Origin: a virus
Direction: 5' to 3' (one strand)
Length of the DNA: 64,000 nt
Virus record (IMG/VR): IMGVR_UViG_3300020470_001313
Span: 62,001 to 126,000 of that record
Position 1 is the first letter of the stretch; the number at the start of each line of letters is the position of its first letter. The notes beneath the pieces are model-generated. The model saw nothing but the letters and a program-made list of their open reading frames with translations, made no database searches and was not told the DNA's origin. Positions 1 through 6,787 of this stretch are shown here, one piece after another. Both the position numbers and the translations under genes were made by a program.

Positions 1-1013
1 GCAGTAGCAGAGTTGTCATCTGTAATTGTATTCGTTGCAGCGAATGATGCAGAATCTTTATCTAGTACAACCTGCAACTCACGAGTAACAGTATCAATAG
101 AACCTGTAACAGTACCCTGTGTCAATACCATTGTGTTATCAATGATACCAGTAATACCAGCACCAGGAATTGCAATCTCAGCAATACGATCTGTTGGATT
201 CCATGCAAGAATACTAACTGTCTGAGGTGAACCACCAATTTCAATAGTGGAAGCAGTTACTGTACCTTCAAATGCCCAAACAACAGCACCGTCAGTAACA
301 TTACCAGACGTATGGGTAGGAGCAGTAGCACCAGCAGTGCCAGCATTTTGAGCAACGTATGACTTACCACCGTTACTAACTCTAGCGTACTGACTATAGT
401 ATGAACCTTGTGACCATGCATCATGAACAGCAGGAGTGAAATCACCGTTTACATCAGTTTCAATCTGAAGTTTGATTGTATAGCGGAAAACCTTACCAGA
501 TTTACCACCATTTGAAATACCAGCACCTTTAACGAATTCGTATTCGTTACCTGAGCTTGGAGCTGTAATAGTTGCGATCTGGTCTGCACCAGCATCTGTT
601 AAAAATACTCTTAATGAGTTTCCGTATTCACCTGGAGTTTGTGTTCCTAACCTCCAGTTGTTTGTTTGACCAGTCTCATATGTGGTCTCGTAGTCTTGTA
701 AATTCTTGATCTTAACAGAAGCAGCATTGCTTACCGCATTTTTCAAGTTTGTTGCATCTGCACGGATGGTCTTTAGTGTACCTCCGTAGCTTAAGAATTG
801 AGCGGCTGTGAACCAGAACTCATAATTACTGTCGTTTGGTTTGCCGTAGGTGGAGATCAGAGTCCTTTCGTTGTTTACATCAACGATTTGCTCTACTGGA
901 CCTCGCTCAAATGGGGCAGCAATCGCACCAATATTAGCCAGTGATACTGTGCTAACGGTAGTGAAGTCGCGCTCCCTAATAACAACACCTGGCGATAATT
1001 GTGACGCTGCCAT
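1..1013 (-). CDS. gp18: Tail sheath protein gp18 (3' end outside window)
   Basis: This is the N-terminal part of the contractile tail sheath subunit. The frame is open from an ATG at 1013 to base 1, so the C-terminus lies outside the window. The start reads MAASQLSPGVVIRERDFT, a typical sheath opening (PGVxxxExD). An AAGGAG ribosome site lies at about 1021-1026 and a perfect TATAAATA box at 1057-1064. T4 gp18 is about 659 aa; about 337 codons are visible here. Residues of about 195-248 hold an extra module ending in a GATAPTHTSG-type stretch and a tryptophan. That module resembles small carbohydrate-binding-like inserts of phage fibres and was probably added to the surface of the sheath. The gene directly follows terminase gp17, as in T4. 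Identification is firm; the role of the insert is inference. Confidence 0.93.
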   Translation of the reverse strand, partial: MAASQLSPGVVIRERDFTTVSTVSLANIGAIAAPFERGPVEQIVDVNNERTLISTYGKPNDSNYEFWFTAAQFLSYGGTLKTIRADATNLKNAVSNAASVKIKNLQDYETTYETGQTNNWRLGTQTPGEYGNSLRVFLTDAGADQIATITAPSSGNEYEFVKGAGISNGGKSGKVFRYTIKLQIETDVNGDFTPAVHDAWSQGSYYSQYARVSNGGKSYVAQNAGTAGATAPTHTSGNVTDGAVVWAFEGTVTASTIEIGGSPQTVSILAWNPTDRIAEIAIPGAGITGIIDNTMVLTQGTVTGSIDTVTRELQVVLDKDSASFAATNTITDDNSAT

Positions 1014-1056
1014 GTGATAACTCCTTATAAAGAATACTATATCAGTTTTCTGAAAT

Positions 1057-1064
1057 TATTTATA
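1057..1064 (-). promoter_or_regulatory. T4-type late promoter box for gp18
   Basis: Perfect TATAAATA on the minus strand in the 69-nt gap between gp17 and gp18, 43 nt before the gp18 start. It sits in the loop of a short TGAAA/TTTCA inverted repeat. T4 late promoters are defined by this octamer, read by the gp55 sigma factor. Confidence 0.75.
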
Positions 1065-1082
1065 ATTTTCAAGTGCTGAGAT

Positions 1083-2738
1083 TCAGCGATACTCCCACAT
1101 ATACGCACGATCTCCGTACTCATCGGTGTGCCAAACGTCTCCATCCGCATCAACGAATGTATCTTCCGCAAGATGATCATCAATAAATCCGAAGGGTGCC
1201 ATATCCTGTTCTATATTTTCTTTCTGATCATCATATATTCTTTGACGGACATCATTGTCATTCATTTCTCTGAAGTATGGTTGTAATGCCAACCATGCAA
1301 ATATAACCAGAGTCATCGCTAGATCATCATTACATCCATCCTCTGCCTCAAAAGATTTACCCTTTTGAATGAACGTAGTAAGTTCTGATATTATGTCGTA
1401 GTCTGAGATTAAGAGTTTATCTTCTTCTATTAATGCTTTTAAATTAGAGCATCCAATCTGTTTAACAGTGGTACTCATCTTAACACCCATCTGGGTTTTT
1501 GTTCCTGAAAATCCTTGTCCTACTACCTGACCTGCTCTACCTCTCATAGATGCCATAAGAAGATTATCATACTCCAAATCAAAATGTATAATGTCAGCAA
1601 CCTGTCCACCAACATCATTTACTTCACATAGAACAAAAGCATGATTATAATTTGAAGCAGTCTGAACTATAATATTAGGAAATAATAAAGGTTTTATAGT
1701 ATTGCTTCTATACTTAGCAACAAGTTTATATGGGAACGTGGTTGTATCTATAACTGTGAATGCAGAATAGTCAGCAGACACACCTCTAGCCACATCACAT
1801 GCTATAACATATTGATGATCTTTAATTGCTTCTTCATATATATCCAGACCAGCATTTGATTTAACAGCATCATCATATGCTAAAACTTTTAACTTACTTG
1901 GTGAGATGAGAGTGTCAACAGATCCTAAGAACTCACACTCAAACTCAACTTTGAACTGTTGTTCAGATGTATTAGCAATAGTCTGGGCTTTCCATTTATC
2001 ATCTCTGCCTGGAACTTCAGACCAATGCACTTCTGTATTTACATACTCATTTTTTCCACGTTCTGAATCATGCCACAATTTGTAGAACATGTTCATACCA
2101 TGTGGTGTGGATATAATTATAACCTTGGTTTTCTTACCAGAAGATATAGTAGGATATACAGAGGAGAAGAACTCATCTGCAATATGTGTAGGAACGAACG
2201 CGAACTCATCTAAGAATATAACGTTGAATGACATACCACGAACAGCACTACTAGATGTAGATGCTGCCATGATCTTTGAACCATTCTCTAATTCTAGACT
2301 ACCTCGGTTCCAATTTACCACCCCTTGCTGTAACCACTTCGGTAAGTGTTCGTATGATTTTTGTAACCTCCCCAACATCTCCCGCGACGTTGCCGCTTTG
2401 TTGGCGAGGATCGCGACGTTAACCTCTTCATTAAATAATACGTACCATAGAAGGTAACTCGTAACAATAGTGGACTTCCCAGATTGCCTGGGTAGTTTTG
2501 CAATGTTGAATCTGTGCTCATGAAATTTATTCACCATTTCCTCTTGGAAAGGATACATGTTAAAAGGAACAAGACCCTCATCAAGAGAAACAATTTGAAC
2601 ATACTCACGAATGAAGTATGCAGGATCGCCAGCACATTTTAAAAATTCAGCAACCTGTTCTTTGGTAAAATTCTGAGCGACATTAGATCGCTTCAGATTG
2701 GGATTACCTAAGTAAATATCATTTGGGGCGGTTGCCAT
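1083..2738 (-). CDS. gp17: Terminase large subunit gp17
   Basis: This is the DNA-packaging motor: an ATPase that pumps DNA into the prohead plus a nuclease that cuts concatemers. At 551 aa it is slightly shorter than T4 gp17 (610 aa). The ATPase domain shows Walker A LPRQSGKST (residues 82-90), Walker B VIFLDE (173-178) and a coupling motif STPHG (210-214). The RNase H-like nuclease shows acidic residues at D315 (ACDVARG), E372 (CEVND) and D471/D472 (CNDDLA). The C-terminus is acidic. The start ATG overlaps the stop of the upstream oxygenase gene as TAATG, which suggests coupled translation. The small terminase gp16 is encoded about 5 kb upstream, with the metabolic cassette between the two. 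In T4 these genes are adjacent. Confidence 0.98.
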   Translation of the reverse strand: MATAPNDIYLGNPNLKRSNVAQNFTKEQVAEFLKCAGDPAYFIREYVQIVSLDEGLVPFNMYPFQEEMVNKFHEHRFNIAKLPRQSGKSTIVTSYLLWYVLFNEEVNVAILANKAATSREMLGRLQKSYEHLPKWLQQGVVNWNRGSLELENGSKIMAASTSSSAVRGMSFNVIFLDEFAFVPTHIADEFFSSVYPTISSGKKTKVIIISTPHGMNMFYKLWHDSERGKNEYVNTEVHWSEVPGRDDKWKAQTIANTSEQQFKVEFECEFLGSVDTLISPSKLKVLAYDDAVKSNAGLDIYEEAIKDHQYVIACDVARGVSADYSAFTVIDTTTFPYKLVAKYRSNTIKPLLFPNIIVQTASNYNHAFVLCEVNDVGGQVADIIHFDLEYDNLLMASMRGRAGQVVGQGFSGTKTQMGVKMSTTVKQIGCSNLKALIEEDKLLISDYDIISELTTFIQKGKSFEAEDGCNDDLAMTLVIFAWLALQPYFREMNDNDVRQRIYDDQKENIEQDMAPFGFIDDHLAEDTFVDADGDVWHTDEYGDRAYMWEYR

Positions 2739-3337
2739 TAGCTTAAAGGAAAAGGTCTTTCGTTTGGTAATTCTTGTTCTGCATGGGCAAGCATATCTTC
2801 TTCTTGTCCAGGAGTAAACTGAAATACTGCACTGAATCTTGCTACACCACCGTGCTGACGGTTAGGAGCTTTACCTCCATGTGGTATTGATCCAGGAAAA
2901 ATTACTACTCTACCAGGTTTGGGTACTATACAATCAGTTACTTCACCGTCTCTAACGAATACAGTTTCTCCACCCCATGATTCACACCAGTCAACGACTG
3001 GATATACCATAAAACTTAATGAGTCTTCAGACTCACCATCATGGTGCAAATTAGGAGAATCTCCGAATCGGAAACAATTATATACTACTCTATGAAAAGG
3101 TGGTACAGGAATGCCTGATCTATCTTGAAATGCTTGGGCACAAAATACATCAAACTCTCCAAAGTTAGGTTGGTCTATAACCTTACCTAAAGAATATGTA
3201 TTTAAACTTTGTGATGGATCGTCAAAGATTAGTTGCCATCCATCAAAGTGGACGAAGTATTCCTCCATCTGTTCCACTTCGCGTTTGGTGAAGAGGTCAT
3301 CTATAACCATGACCTGTTCACGTTTCATAATTTTCAT
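2738..3337 (-). CDS. 2-oxoglutarate/Fe(II)-dependent oxygenase
   Basis: A 199-aa non-heme iron dioxygenase of the prolyl-hydroxylase-like type common in marine T4-like phages. The iron triad is visible as HHD (H98, D100) and a distal H153 in SIPHGG. R167 (VARFS) is the likely 2-oxoglutarate anchor. A WGGET stretch (121-125) and RVVIFPG (143-149) fit the double-stranded beta-helix core. Such enzymes couple oxidation of 2-oxoglutarate to hydroxylation of a protein, nucleotide or small molecule; the substrate cannot be read from sequence. The gene lies between a small membrane protein and gp17 and shares a TAATG junction with gp17. The family call is firm; the role in infection is unknown. Confidence 0.9.
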   Translation of the reverse strand: MKIMKREQVMVIDDLFTKREVEQMEEYFVHFDGWQLIFDDPSQSLNTYSLGKVIDQPNFGEFDVFCAQAFQDRSGIPVPPFHRVVYNCFRFGDSPNLHHDGESEDSLSFMVYPVVDWCESWGGETVFVRDGEVTDCIVPKPGRVVIFPGSIPHGGKAPNRQHGGVARFSAVFQFTPGQEEDMLAHAEQELPNERPFPLS

Positions 3338-3342
3338 TGGAA

Positions 3343-3534
3343 TTACTTCTTAAGTTTTTTACAACCAAACTTAAGTATAGCACCTGCTGCTACTACACCC
3401 ACTACTATTCCTATTCCAAGTCCCCAACCAATACCTTGTGGTTCTGGTTCAATAAGTTCCTGTAAAGCAGGTACTTCTTCTAGAACCTGTTGTGCTTCCT
3501 TTGGTAGTGGAAGTCCTGTTGGTAGTTTATCCAT
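3343..3534 (-). CDS. Small single-pass membrane protein (63 aa)
   Basis: A 63-aa protein with a Pro/Glu-rich N-terminal half and one Gly/Val/Ala-rich hydrophobic segment at about residues 35-54. It ends in a Lys-rich tail (KKLKK), so the C-terminus is probably cytoplasmic. I do not recognise a family. The ATG is 2 nt after the stop of the nuclease gene and the stop is 5 nt before the oxygenase gene. It is therefore co-transcribed with the metabolic cassette. It lacks the coiled coil or lipobox of a spanin and the length of a typical holin, so no lysis role is claimed. Confidence 0.65.
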   Translation of the reverse strand: MDKLPTGLPLPKEAQQVLEEVPALQELIEPEPQGIGWGLGIGIVVGVVAAGAILKFGCKKLKK

Positions 3535-3536
3535 TG

Positions 3537-4001
3537 TTAACCTTCAAGTAGTGTACCGTGAGCACGACGTATCTCACGTAATGATTCAAAGTCTTTCTGC
3601 TTGGTTCCACCATCGTAGGCCCATGCATAACCTTCGTCAATCATTTTTTCGTTAAGGGACAATTGTTCATCCCCAATATATAGCCACCCAAGAAGCCTAC
3701 CATACTTCCCAACGCCGCCGTGAAGCTCAGTACGAACAATGAGCTCATCATCGCCAGCCAGAACATCTTCCAGTTTTTCTTTGAGCCAGTTTGTTGCATC
3801 TATTCCCAGTGCCTTTTCTTCCAAGTCTCTTGTTCTCTTCTCTGGCGTATCAACTCCTGCAACTCTAACTCTTTCTTTCTTGAATAAGTCAAAGCCAAGA
3901 TCAATGGTGACATCAATAGTATCGCCGTCAAGAACACGGTTAACCTCCGTCACTCGGAAGTTGTAGCAGCTCTTCCTGCTCGGTGGAACCATTGCTCCCA
4001 T
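3537..4001 (-). CDS. Thermonuclease-like (SNase-fold) nuclease
   Basis: A 154-aa protein with the full staphylococcal-nuclease signature. Numbered from the TTG at 4007, these are DGDTID (27-32), R48 with GVDTPE (51-56) and GKYGR (100-104). They match the SNase calcium ligands Asp21, Asp40 and Thr41 and the catalytic Arg35, Glu43 and Arg87, so the protein should be active. I chose the ATG at 4001 rather than the TTG at 4007 because GGAG at 4009-4012 is spaced 7 nt from that ATG. There is no obvious secretion signal, so it probably acts in the host cell, perhaps on host DNA for nucleotide recycling; that is inference. The 5' end overlaps the small ORF that ends at 3940. Confidence 0.9.
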   Translation of the reverse strand: MGAMVPPSRKSCYNFRVTEVNRVLDGDTIDVTIDLGFDLFKKERVRVAGVDTPEKRTRDLEEKALGIDATNWLKEKLEDVLAGDDELIVRTELHGGVGKYGRLLGWLYIGDEQLSLNEKMIDEGYAWAYDGGTKQKDFESLREIRRAHGTLLEG

Positions 4002-4176
4002 TTTCAAACTCCGTAAGTGATCTATTTATCATATCTTCAACTGGCTCCCGTTCTTTCCGATTCTGCCATTGTTGAATCTTATTAACTAGAGATTCTAGCT
4101 TATAAAATTCTCTGGCAGACTCAGACGGTATGGGAGTCGTTGCTATCAGAGATGTCATTAGGAGTGTGGGTATCAT
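3940..4176 (-). CDS. Small hypothetical protein (78 aa), overlaps the nuclease start
   Basis: A 78-aa frame with a short hydrophobic N-terminus, then a charged and probably helical body (Lys/Glu/Gln-rich) and an acidic C-terminus. No family is recognised. It overlaps the nuclease gene by about 62 nt and the 46-aa membrane ORF upstream by 56 nt, both larger overlaps than elsewhere here. In its favour, it fills an otherwise empty stretch and has a perfect TATAAATA box 58 nt upstream (4234-4241). An internal ATG at 4158 is an alternative start. It may be real with long overlaps, or one of the two overlapping ORFs may be spurious. Confidence 0.45.
   Translation of the reverse strand: MIPTLLMTSLIATTPIPSESAREFYKLESLVNKIQQWQNRKEREPVEDMINRSLTEFENGSNGSTEQEELLQLPSDGG
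4023..4030 (-). promoter_or_regulatory. Possible late promoter for the nuclease gene
   Basis: GATAAATA on the minus strand, 21 nt before the preferred ATG of the nuclease gene and just upstream of its GGAG ribosome site. It matches the T4 late octamer at seven of eight positions. It falls inside the small upstream ORF, so it could be chance. Confidence 0.4.
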
Positions 4177-4260
4177 ATGTGAAGATCCAATAAATTAGAT
4201 ACCCTACTCCACTCAGTAAAGTACCTAGCATAATATTTATAGACCACAACATATCATTCA

Positions 4261-4261
<1 letters not shown>
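4121..4261 (-). CDS. Very small membrane protein (46 aa)
   Basis: A 46-aa frame whose ATG (4259-4261) overlaps the ferredoxin stop as TAATG. That junction type recurs at gp14/gp15, gp25/gp6 and oxygenase/gp17 in this window. It encodes one hydrophobic segment at about residues 5-28 (WSINIMLGTLLSGVGYLIYW) followed by an acidic, Asp/Ser/Thr-rich tail. No family is recognised. The longer in-frame extension into the ferredoxin gene is not favoured, because it would start inside that coding region. The 3' end overlaps the next small ORF. Support rests on the junction and the membrane segment. Confidence 0.5.
4234..4241 (-). promoter_or_regulatory. Late promoter-like TATAAATA inside the 46-aa ORF
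   Basis: Perfect T4-type late octamer on the minus strand. It could drive the 78-aa ORF and the nuclease late in infection. It lies inside a small ORF, so it is less certain than the intergenic boxes. Confidence 0.4.
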
Positions 4262-4578
<317 letters not shown>

Positions 4579-4580
<2 letters not shown>

Positions 4581-4785
4581 AGTCAGTTATACCATACTTT
4601 GTCAGATCATACTTAGCAACCTTTAAAGGTTCGTGTTTCACCACAATTGGTTTACCTATTATATCCTCAAGTTCAGATACTATCTTCTTCTTAGAGATAT
4701 GATATGGTGTTGGGGCATTTTGTAAACACACCCTTAAACATTGTAGTTGTTCATCATTAACTGTAAAGGTATGACTATCTGACAT
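4579..4785 (-). CDS. Small hypothetical protein (68 aa)
   Basis: A small protein lying between plastocyanin and ferredoxin. The ATG at 4785 is preferred over an in-frame GTG at 4794, since an AAGG-like site lies about 10 nt before the ATG. It overlaps the end of plastocyanin by 11 nt. It begins with Ser/Asp/Thr-rich residues, has two cysteines close together (QLQCLRVC) and a Lys-rich centre and C-terminus. No membrane segment, signal or known motif is seen and I do not recognise the family. Its position in the photosynthesis cassette suggests co-expression only. Confidence 0.65.
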
Positions 4786-5143
4786 GTATGACACCCTTCA
4801 TACCAGCACCAGCATGGGGTTCACATTGAAACTCATATTCACCTGCTTCATCAAATGTTACAGGGAATTGCTCACCACTCATAAATGCTAGATCAGGATG
4901 TGATAGTTCTTCATGTTCCAAGAAGACTACATTGTGAGGTGGCAAATCACCATTCACAAATGTAACTGTATCACCTACGCTAACTGTAAGTTCATTAGGT
5001 TCAAAAACTAAATTTCCTCCTGAACCCATTTGTATATCAGCAGCATATGCTTTTGCTGCTAATGTAAAAGATAAGAAAAGAGAAGTTAACATTATAGTTA
5101 ACCTTGACATCCACCACATAATTTCATGTTTGTAGTTATTCAT
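4775..5143 (-). CDS. petE: Plastocyanin
   Basis: A 122-aa precursor of the blue copper protein that carries electrons from cytochrome b6f to photosystem I in the thylakoid lumen. Residues 1-34 form a signal peptide (hydrophobic core at about 14-30, cleavage after AYA at 34). The type-1 copper ligands are H70 (PPHNV), C107 (FQCEPH), H110 and M115 (GMKG), with standard spacing. The mature chain is about 88 aa, somewhat shorter than the roughly 99 aa of host plastocyanins. The gene overlaps a 59-aa ORF upstream by 8 nt and the 68-aa ORF downstream by 11 nt. It lies downstream of the sigma70-type promoter at 5732-5760. All ligands are present, so it is probably functional. Confidence 0.96.
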   Translation of the reverse strand: MNNYKHEIMWWMSRLTIMLTSLFLSFTLAAKAYAADIQMGSGGNLVFEPNELTVSVGDTVTFVNGDLPPHNVVFLEHEELSHPDLAFMSGEQFPVTFDEAGEYEFQCEPHAGAGMKGVIHVR

Positions 5144-5315
5144 ATTTAGAGTCCATCTTCATGGCATAGTCAATAAAATGAGGATGCTCCCGTAGATATG
5201 GGACATCCTCTTTGCTGTGCTGTATTGCTTCGTATGCGTCATGGGCATACTCACAAATTTCTAAATGATGGTGTTCCGTATCGTGGTAACCTACGGTGTA
5301 CTTGGTCTGGGGCAT
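5136..5315 (-). CDS. Small His-rich hypothetical protein (59 aa)
   Basis: A 59-aa ORF fills most of the gap between plastocyanin and the 108-aa membrane protein. It starts MPQTKYTVGYHDTEHHH from an ATG at 5315 and stops at 5136, overlapping the plastocyanin start by 8 nt. It is rich in His, Tyr, Glu and Asp, with a mid-protein helix-like stretch (EICEYAHDAYEAI). A GATAAATA box lies 28 nt upstream (5343-5350). No family can be named. The HxxxxHHH cluster might bind a metal, which is speculation. Close packing and the upstream box support a real gene. Confidence 0.7.
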   Translation of the reverse strand: MPQTKYTVGYHDTEHHHLEICEYAHDAYEAIQHSKEDVPYLREHPHFIDYAMKMDSKYE

Positions 5316-5342
5316 GATAGTTTCAATCCCAAATTAGGTAAC

Positions 5343-5350
5343 TATTTATC
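5343..5350 (-). promoter_or_regulatory. Possible late promoter ahead of the 59-aa ORF and petE
   Basis: GATAAATA on the minus strand in an intergenic gap, 28 nt before the 59-aa ORF start. Matches the T4 late octamer at seven of eight positions. It would add late expression to the plastocyanin cassette. Confidence 0.5.
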
Positions 5351-5365
5351 TTTCAATGAGTAGAA

Positions 5366-5377
5366 ATTACTAGTAAT
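5366..5377. promoter_or_regulatory. Perfect 12-nt palindrome ATTACTAGTAAT
   Basis: A perfect inverted repeat in the 70-nt gap between the 108-aa membrane protein and the 59-aa ORF, 16 nt upstream of the GATAAATA box. It could be a regulator site or a small RNA hairpin. No binding protein is known; AT-rich palindromes also occur by chance. Confidence 0.3.
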
Positions 5378-5385
5378 GTTCTGAG

Positions 5386-5712
5386 TCAAAGACCTGGGAC
5401 AAATCTCTTATATTTCTCTACTTGAGGTAGCATATCTCTCTCAACTCTATCAACTATATCATCTATTATATCAACGTCAATATCCATGAATGGTGGAATG
5501 ATACCAAGGATTCTCAACAAACCATCTACAAATAATGCTAGAACTGTAAACCCAAGTAGCATACTAATGATAGTAGCATCACGATTATGCTTAGCCATTG
5601 AGATGCGATCAATTTCTTGTGCTTCTTCAACAGCAGCACGTATCATAGCATCAACTTCTTTCTTGGTATAGAAATCCCCTAGTATGGGTATGTCGTGTCG
5701 GTCTGGTGTCAT
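5386..5712 (-). CDS. Hypothetical membrane protein (108 aa)
   Basis: A 108-aa protein with a soluble N-terminal helix (residues 16-40, charged, starting FYTKKEVDAM). One long hydrophobic segment follows at about 47-73 (ISMLLGFTVLALFVDGLLRI), then an acidic helix (about 76-100). This is the first gene after the sigma70-type promoter at 5732-5760, so it may be made early. No family is recognised. A holin is conceivable from size and topology, but there is no supporting motif and no endolysin next to it. Confidence 0.7.
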   Translation of the reverse strand: MTPDRHDIPILGDFYTKKEVDAMIRAAVEEAQEIDRISMAKHNRDATIISMLLGFTVLALFVDGLLRILGIIPPFMDIDVDIIDDIVDRVERDMLPQVEKYKRFVPGL

Positions 5713-5731
5713 GTTATATCTAGCCGTTCAC

Positions 5732-5760
5732 AGTATACCATAAGGTACAAATATTGTCAA
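5732..5760 (-). promoter_or_regulatory. Sigma70-type promoter upstream of the photosynthesis cassette
   Basis: On the minus strand there is TTGACA (5755-5760), a 17-nt spacer and TATACT (5732-5737), close to the bacterial housekeeping consensus. Predicted transcription would begin near 5725 and run into the 108-aa protein, the 59-aa ORF, petE, petF, the nuclease, the oxygenase and possibly gp17. The -35 box overlaps the stop of the gene upstream. The NATAAATA boxes elsewhere in the window are a different promoter class. Confidence 0.75.
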
Positions 5761-6026
5761 TTCATTTCATGAAGGTGTTTTCCTGATGATGCACGTTTTC
5801 CATCGTGCTGGTCTTTTTCTCTTTCCAGATCCTGAATCTTTTGAAGGAACTGTTGTTTCTTTTCAATATCCTCCAGTTTCTTTTGTAGCTGTTTAACTTC
5901 GTCGTTAATAGACATGGGTTCGTTTTTGGTAGAGATCCCCCAACTGAGACCAGCAATCCCTGCCACGATTATAATCAACCGTGCAAAGCCAGTGATTGCT
6001 AACACCAACATCAATTTTCTGTTCAT
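5757..6026 (-). CDS. Membrane-anchored coiled-coil protein (89 aa)
   Basis: An 89-aa protein with one N-terminal hydrophobic segment (about residues 5-30). A Lys/Glu/Gln-rich stretch at about 40-72 has coiled-coil character (VKQLQKKLEDIEKKQQFLQK), and the tail is basic and His-containing. This single-pass anchor plus coiled coil resembles an inner-membrane spanin (Rz-like). No lipoprotein partner or endolysin is seen nearby, so that remains a weak hypothesis. It lies just upstream of the sigma70-type promoter and follows the Lys-rich gene by 16 nt. Confidence 0.65.
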   Translation of the reverse strand: MNRKLMLVLAITGFARLIIIVAGIAGLSWGISTKNEPMSINDEVKQLQKKLEDIEKKQQFLQKIQDLEREKDQHDGKRASSGKHLHEMN

Positions 6027-6042
6027 TATATAGGTGAGTTAT

Positions 6043-6786
6043 CTACTTGTTGTAATGATAACTTGGTTTGTTGGTCTTCTTCGGTAACTTACCACTACGC
6101 ACCTTCGTTCCAGATGTTTCTCCAGAAGATGATGGGTGTTTTCCTGCTTTGGACTTTCCTAATGTGACTGACTTACCAGGCTTTTTAGATTCTGTATCGT
6201 GCAGTTTTGCTGGTTTGTCTTTGTCTTTTGTAATAACTGATTCTTGGCCATGTTTCCGTCCTAGTCGTCGCATGATTTTACCAAAGCGACGTTTGGACAT
6301 CTTATCGGGTTTGGAGGTTTGGTATGATACTTCACGACCTTTTTTACCATCGCCGTACTTGTATTCACCTACACCTTTCTTGTGACCAATGCCTTTCTTT
6401 TTGAGATCTTTCTCTAGAGCGCGGCGTTTCTCACGGTTCTTTTTTTCAGAGTCCCCTCTATCAGCAGAAATATTTCCTGTTACTGAGGTCTTTGATTTAT
6501 GAAGCATACGAGAGGTTGGGTTACCCTCCATGAATTGAGAGAAGGTTATACCTTCTTTGTTTAGCTTACGTTTTTCAATTTTCTTTTTCTGCCAAGAGTC
6601 AAGTGCGTCTACTGGACGACCTCCCTTAGCGAGAACTGATGCTTTATGCTTCTTAAATGCATCAGCAGATTTGGCAGCCTTTGCTTTCTTAGCATCGGAT
6701 GCTGCCTTTTGTTTTGCAACGTTTGCCTTTGATTGACGATCAATACGTTCAGCAGGAGTTTCCTCCTTAAGATGATCAGTACTCAT
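6043..6786 (-). CDS. Lys-rich basic protein (247 aa)
   Basis: A 247-aa protein of very biased composition: Lys and Arg runs throughout, many Ser and Gly, few hydrophobics. The most ordered part is about residues 162-200 (FGKIMRRLGRKHGQESVITK). The rest is probably disordered. The start has an excellent AGGAGG site (6792-6797) overlapping the stop of the gene upstream. It lies in the head/packaging cluster next to gp16, so it may be a nucleic-acid-binding or virion-internal protein; that is inference from charge and position. I do not recognise the family. Confidence 0.75.
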   Translation of the reverse strand: MSTDHLKEETPAERIDRQSKANVAKQKAASDAKKAKAAKSADAFKKHKASVLAKGGRPVDALDSWQKKKIEKRKLNKEGITFSQFMEGNPTSRMLHKSKTSVTGNISADRGDSEKKNREKRRALEKDLKKKGIGHKKGVGEYKYGDGKKGREVSYQTSKPDKMSKRRFGKIMRRLGRKHGQESVITKDKDKPAKLHDTESKKPGKSVTLGKSKAGKHPSSSGETSGTKVRSGKLPKKTNKPSYHYNK

Positions 6787-6787
6787 T

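Noticed and set aside
257-445. Minus-strand frame of 62 codons at the window start
   Set aside because: It is out of frame inside gp18, whose own frame is open from 1013 to the edge and reads as a tail sheath.
3343-3534. Holin call for the 63-aa membrane protein
   Set aside because: One membrane helix alone is not enough and no endolysin is seen in the window.
5762-5956. Alternative minus frame overlapping the 89-aa coiled-coil protein
   Set aside because: The other frame has a clean membrane anchor and coiled coil and a proper ATG; this one gives an irregular Lys/Asn-rich product.
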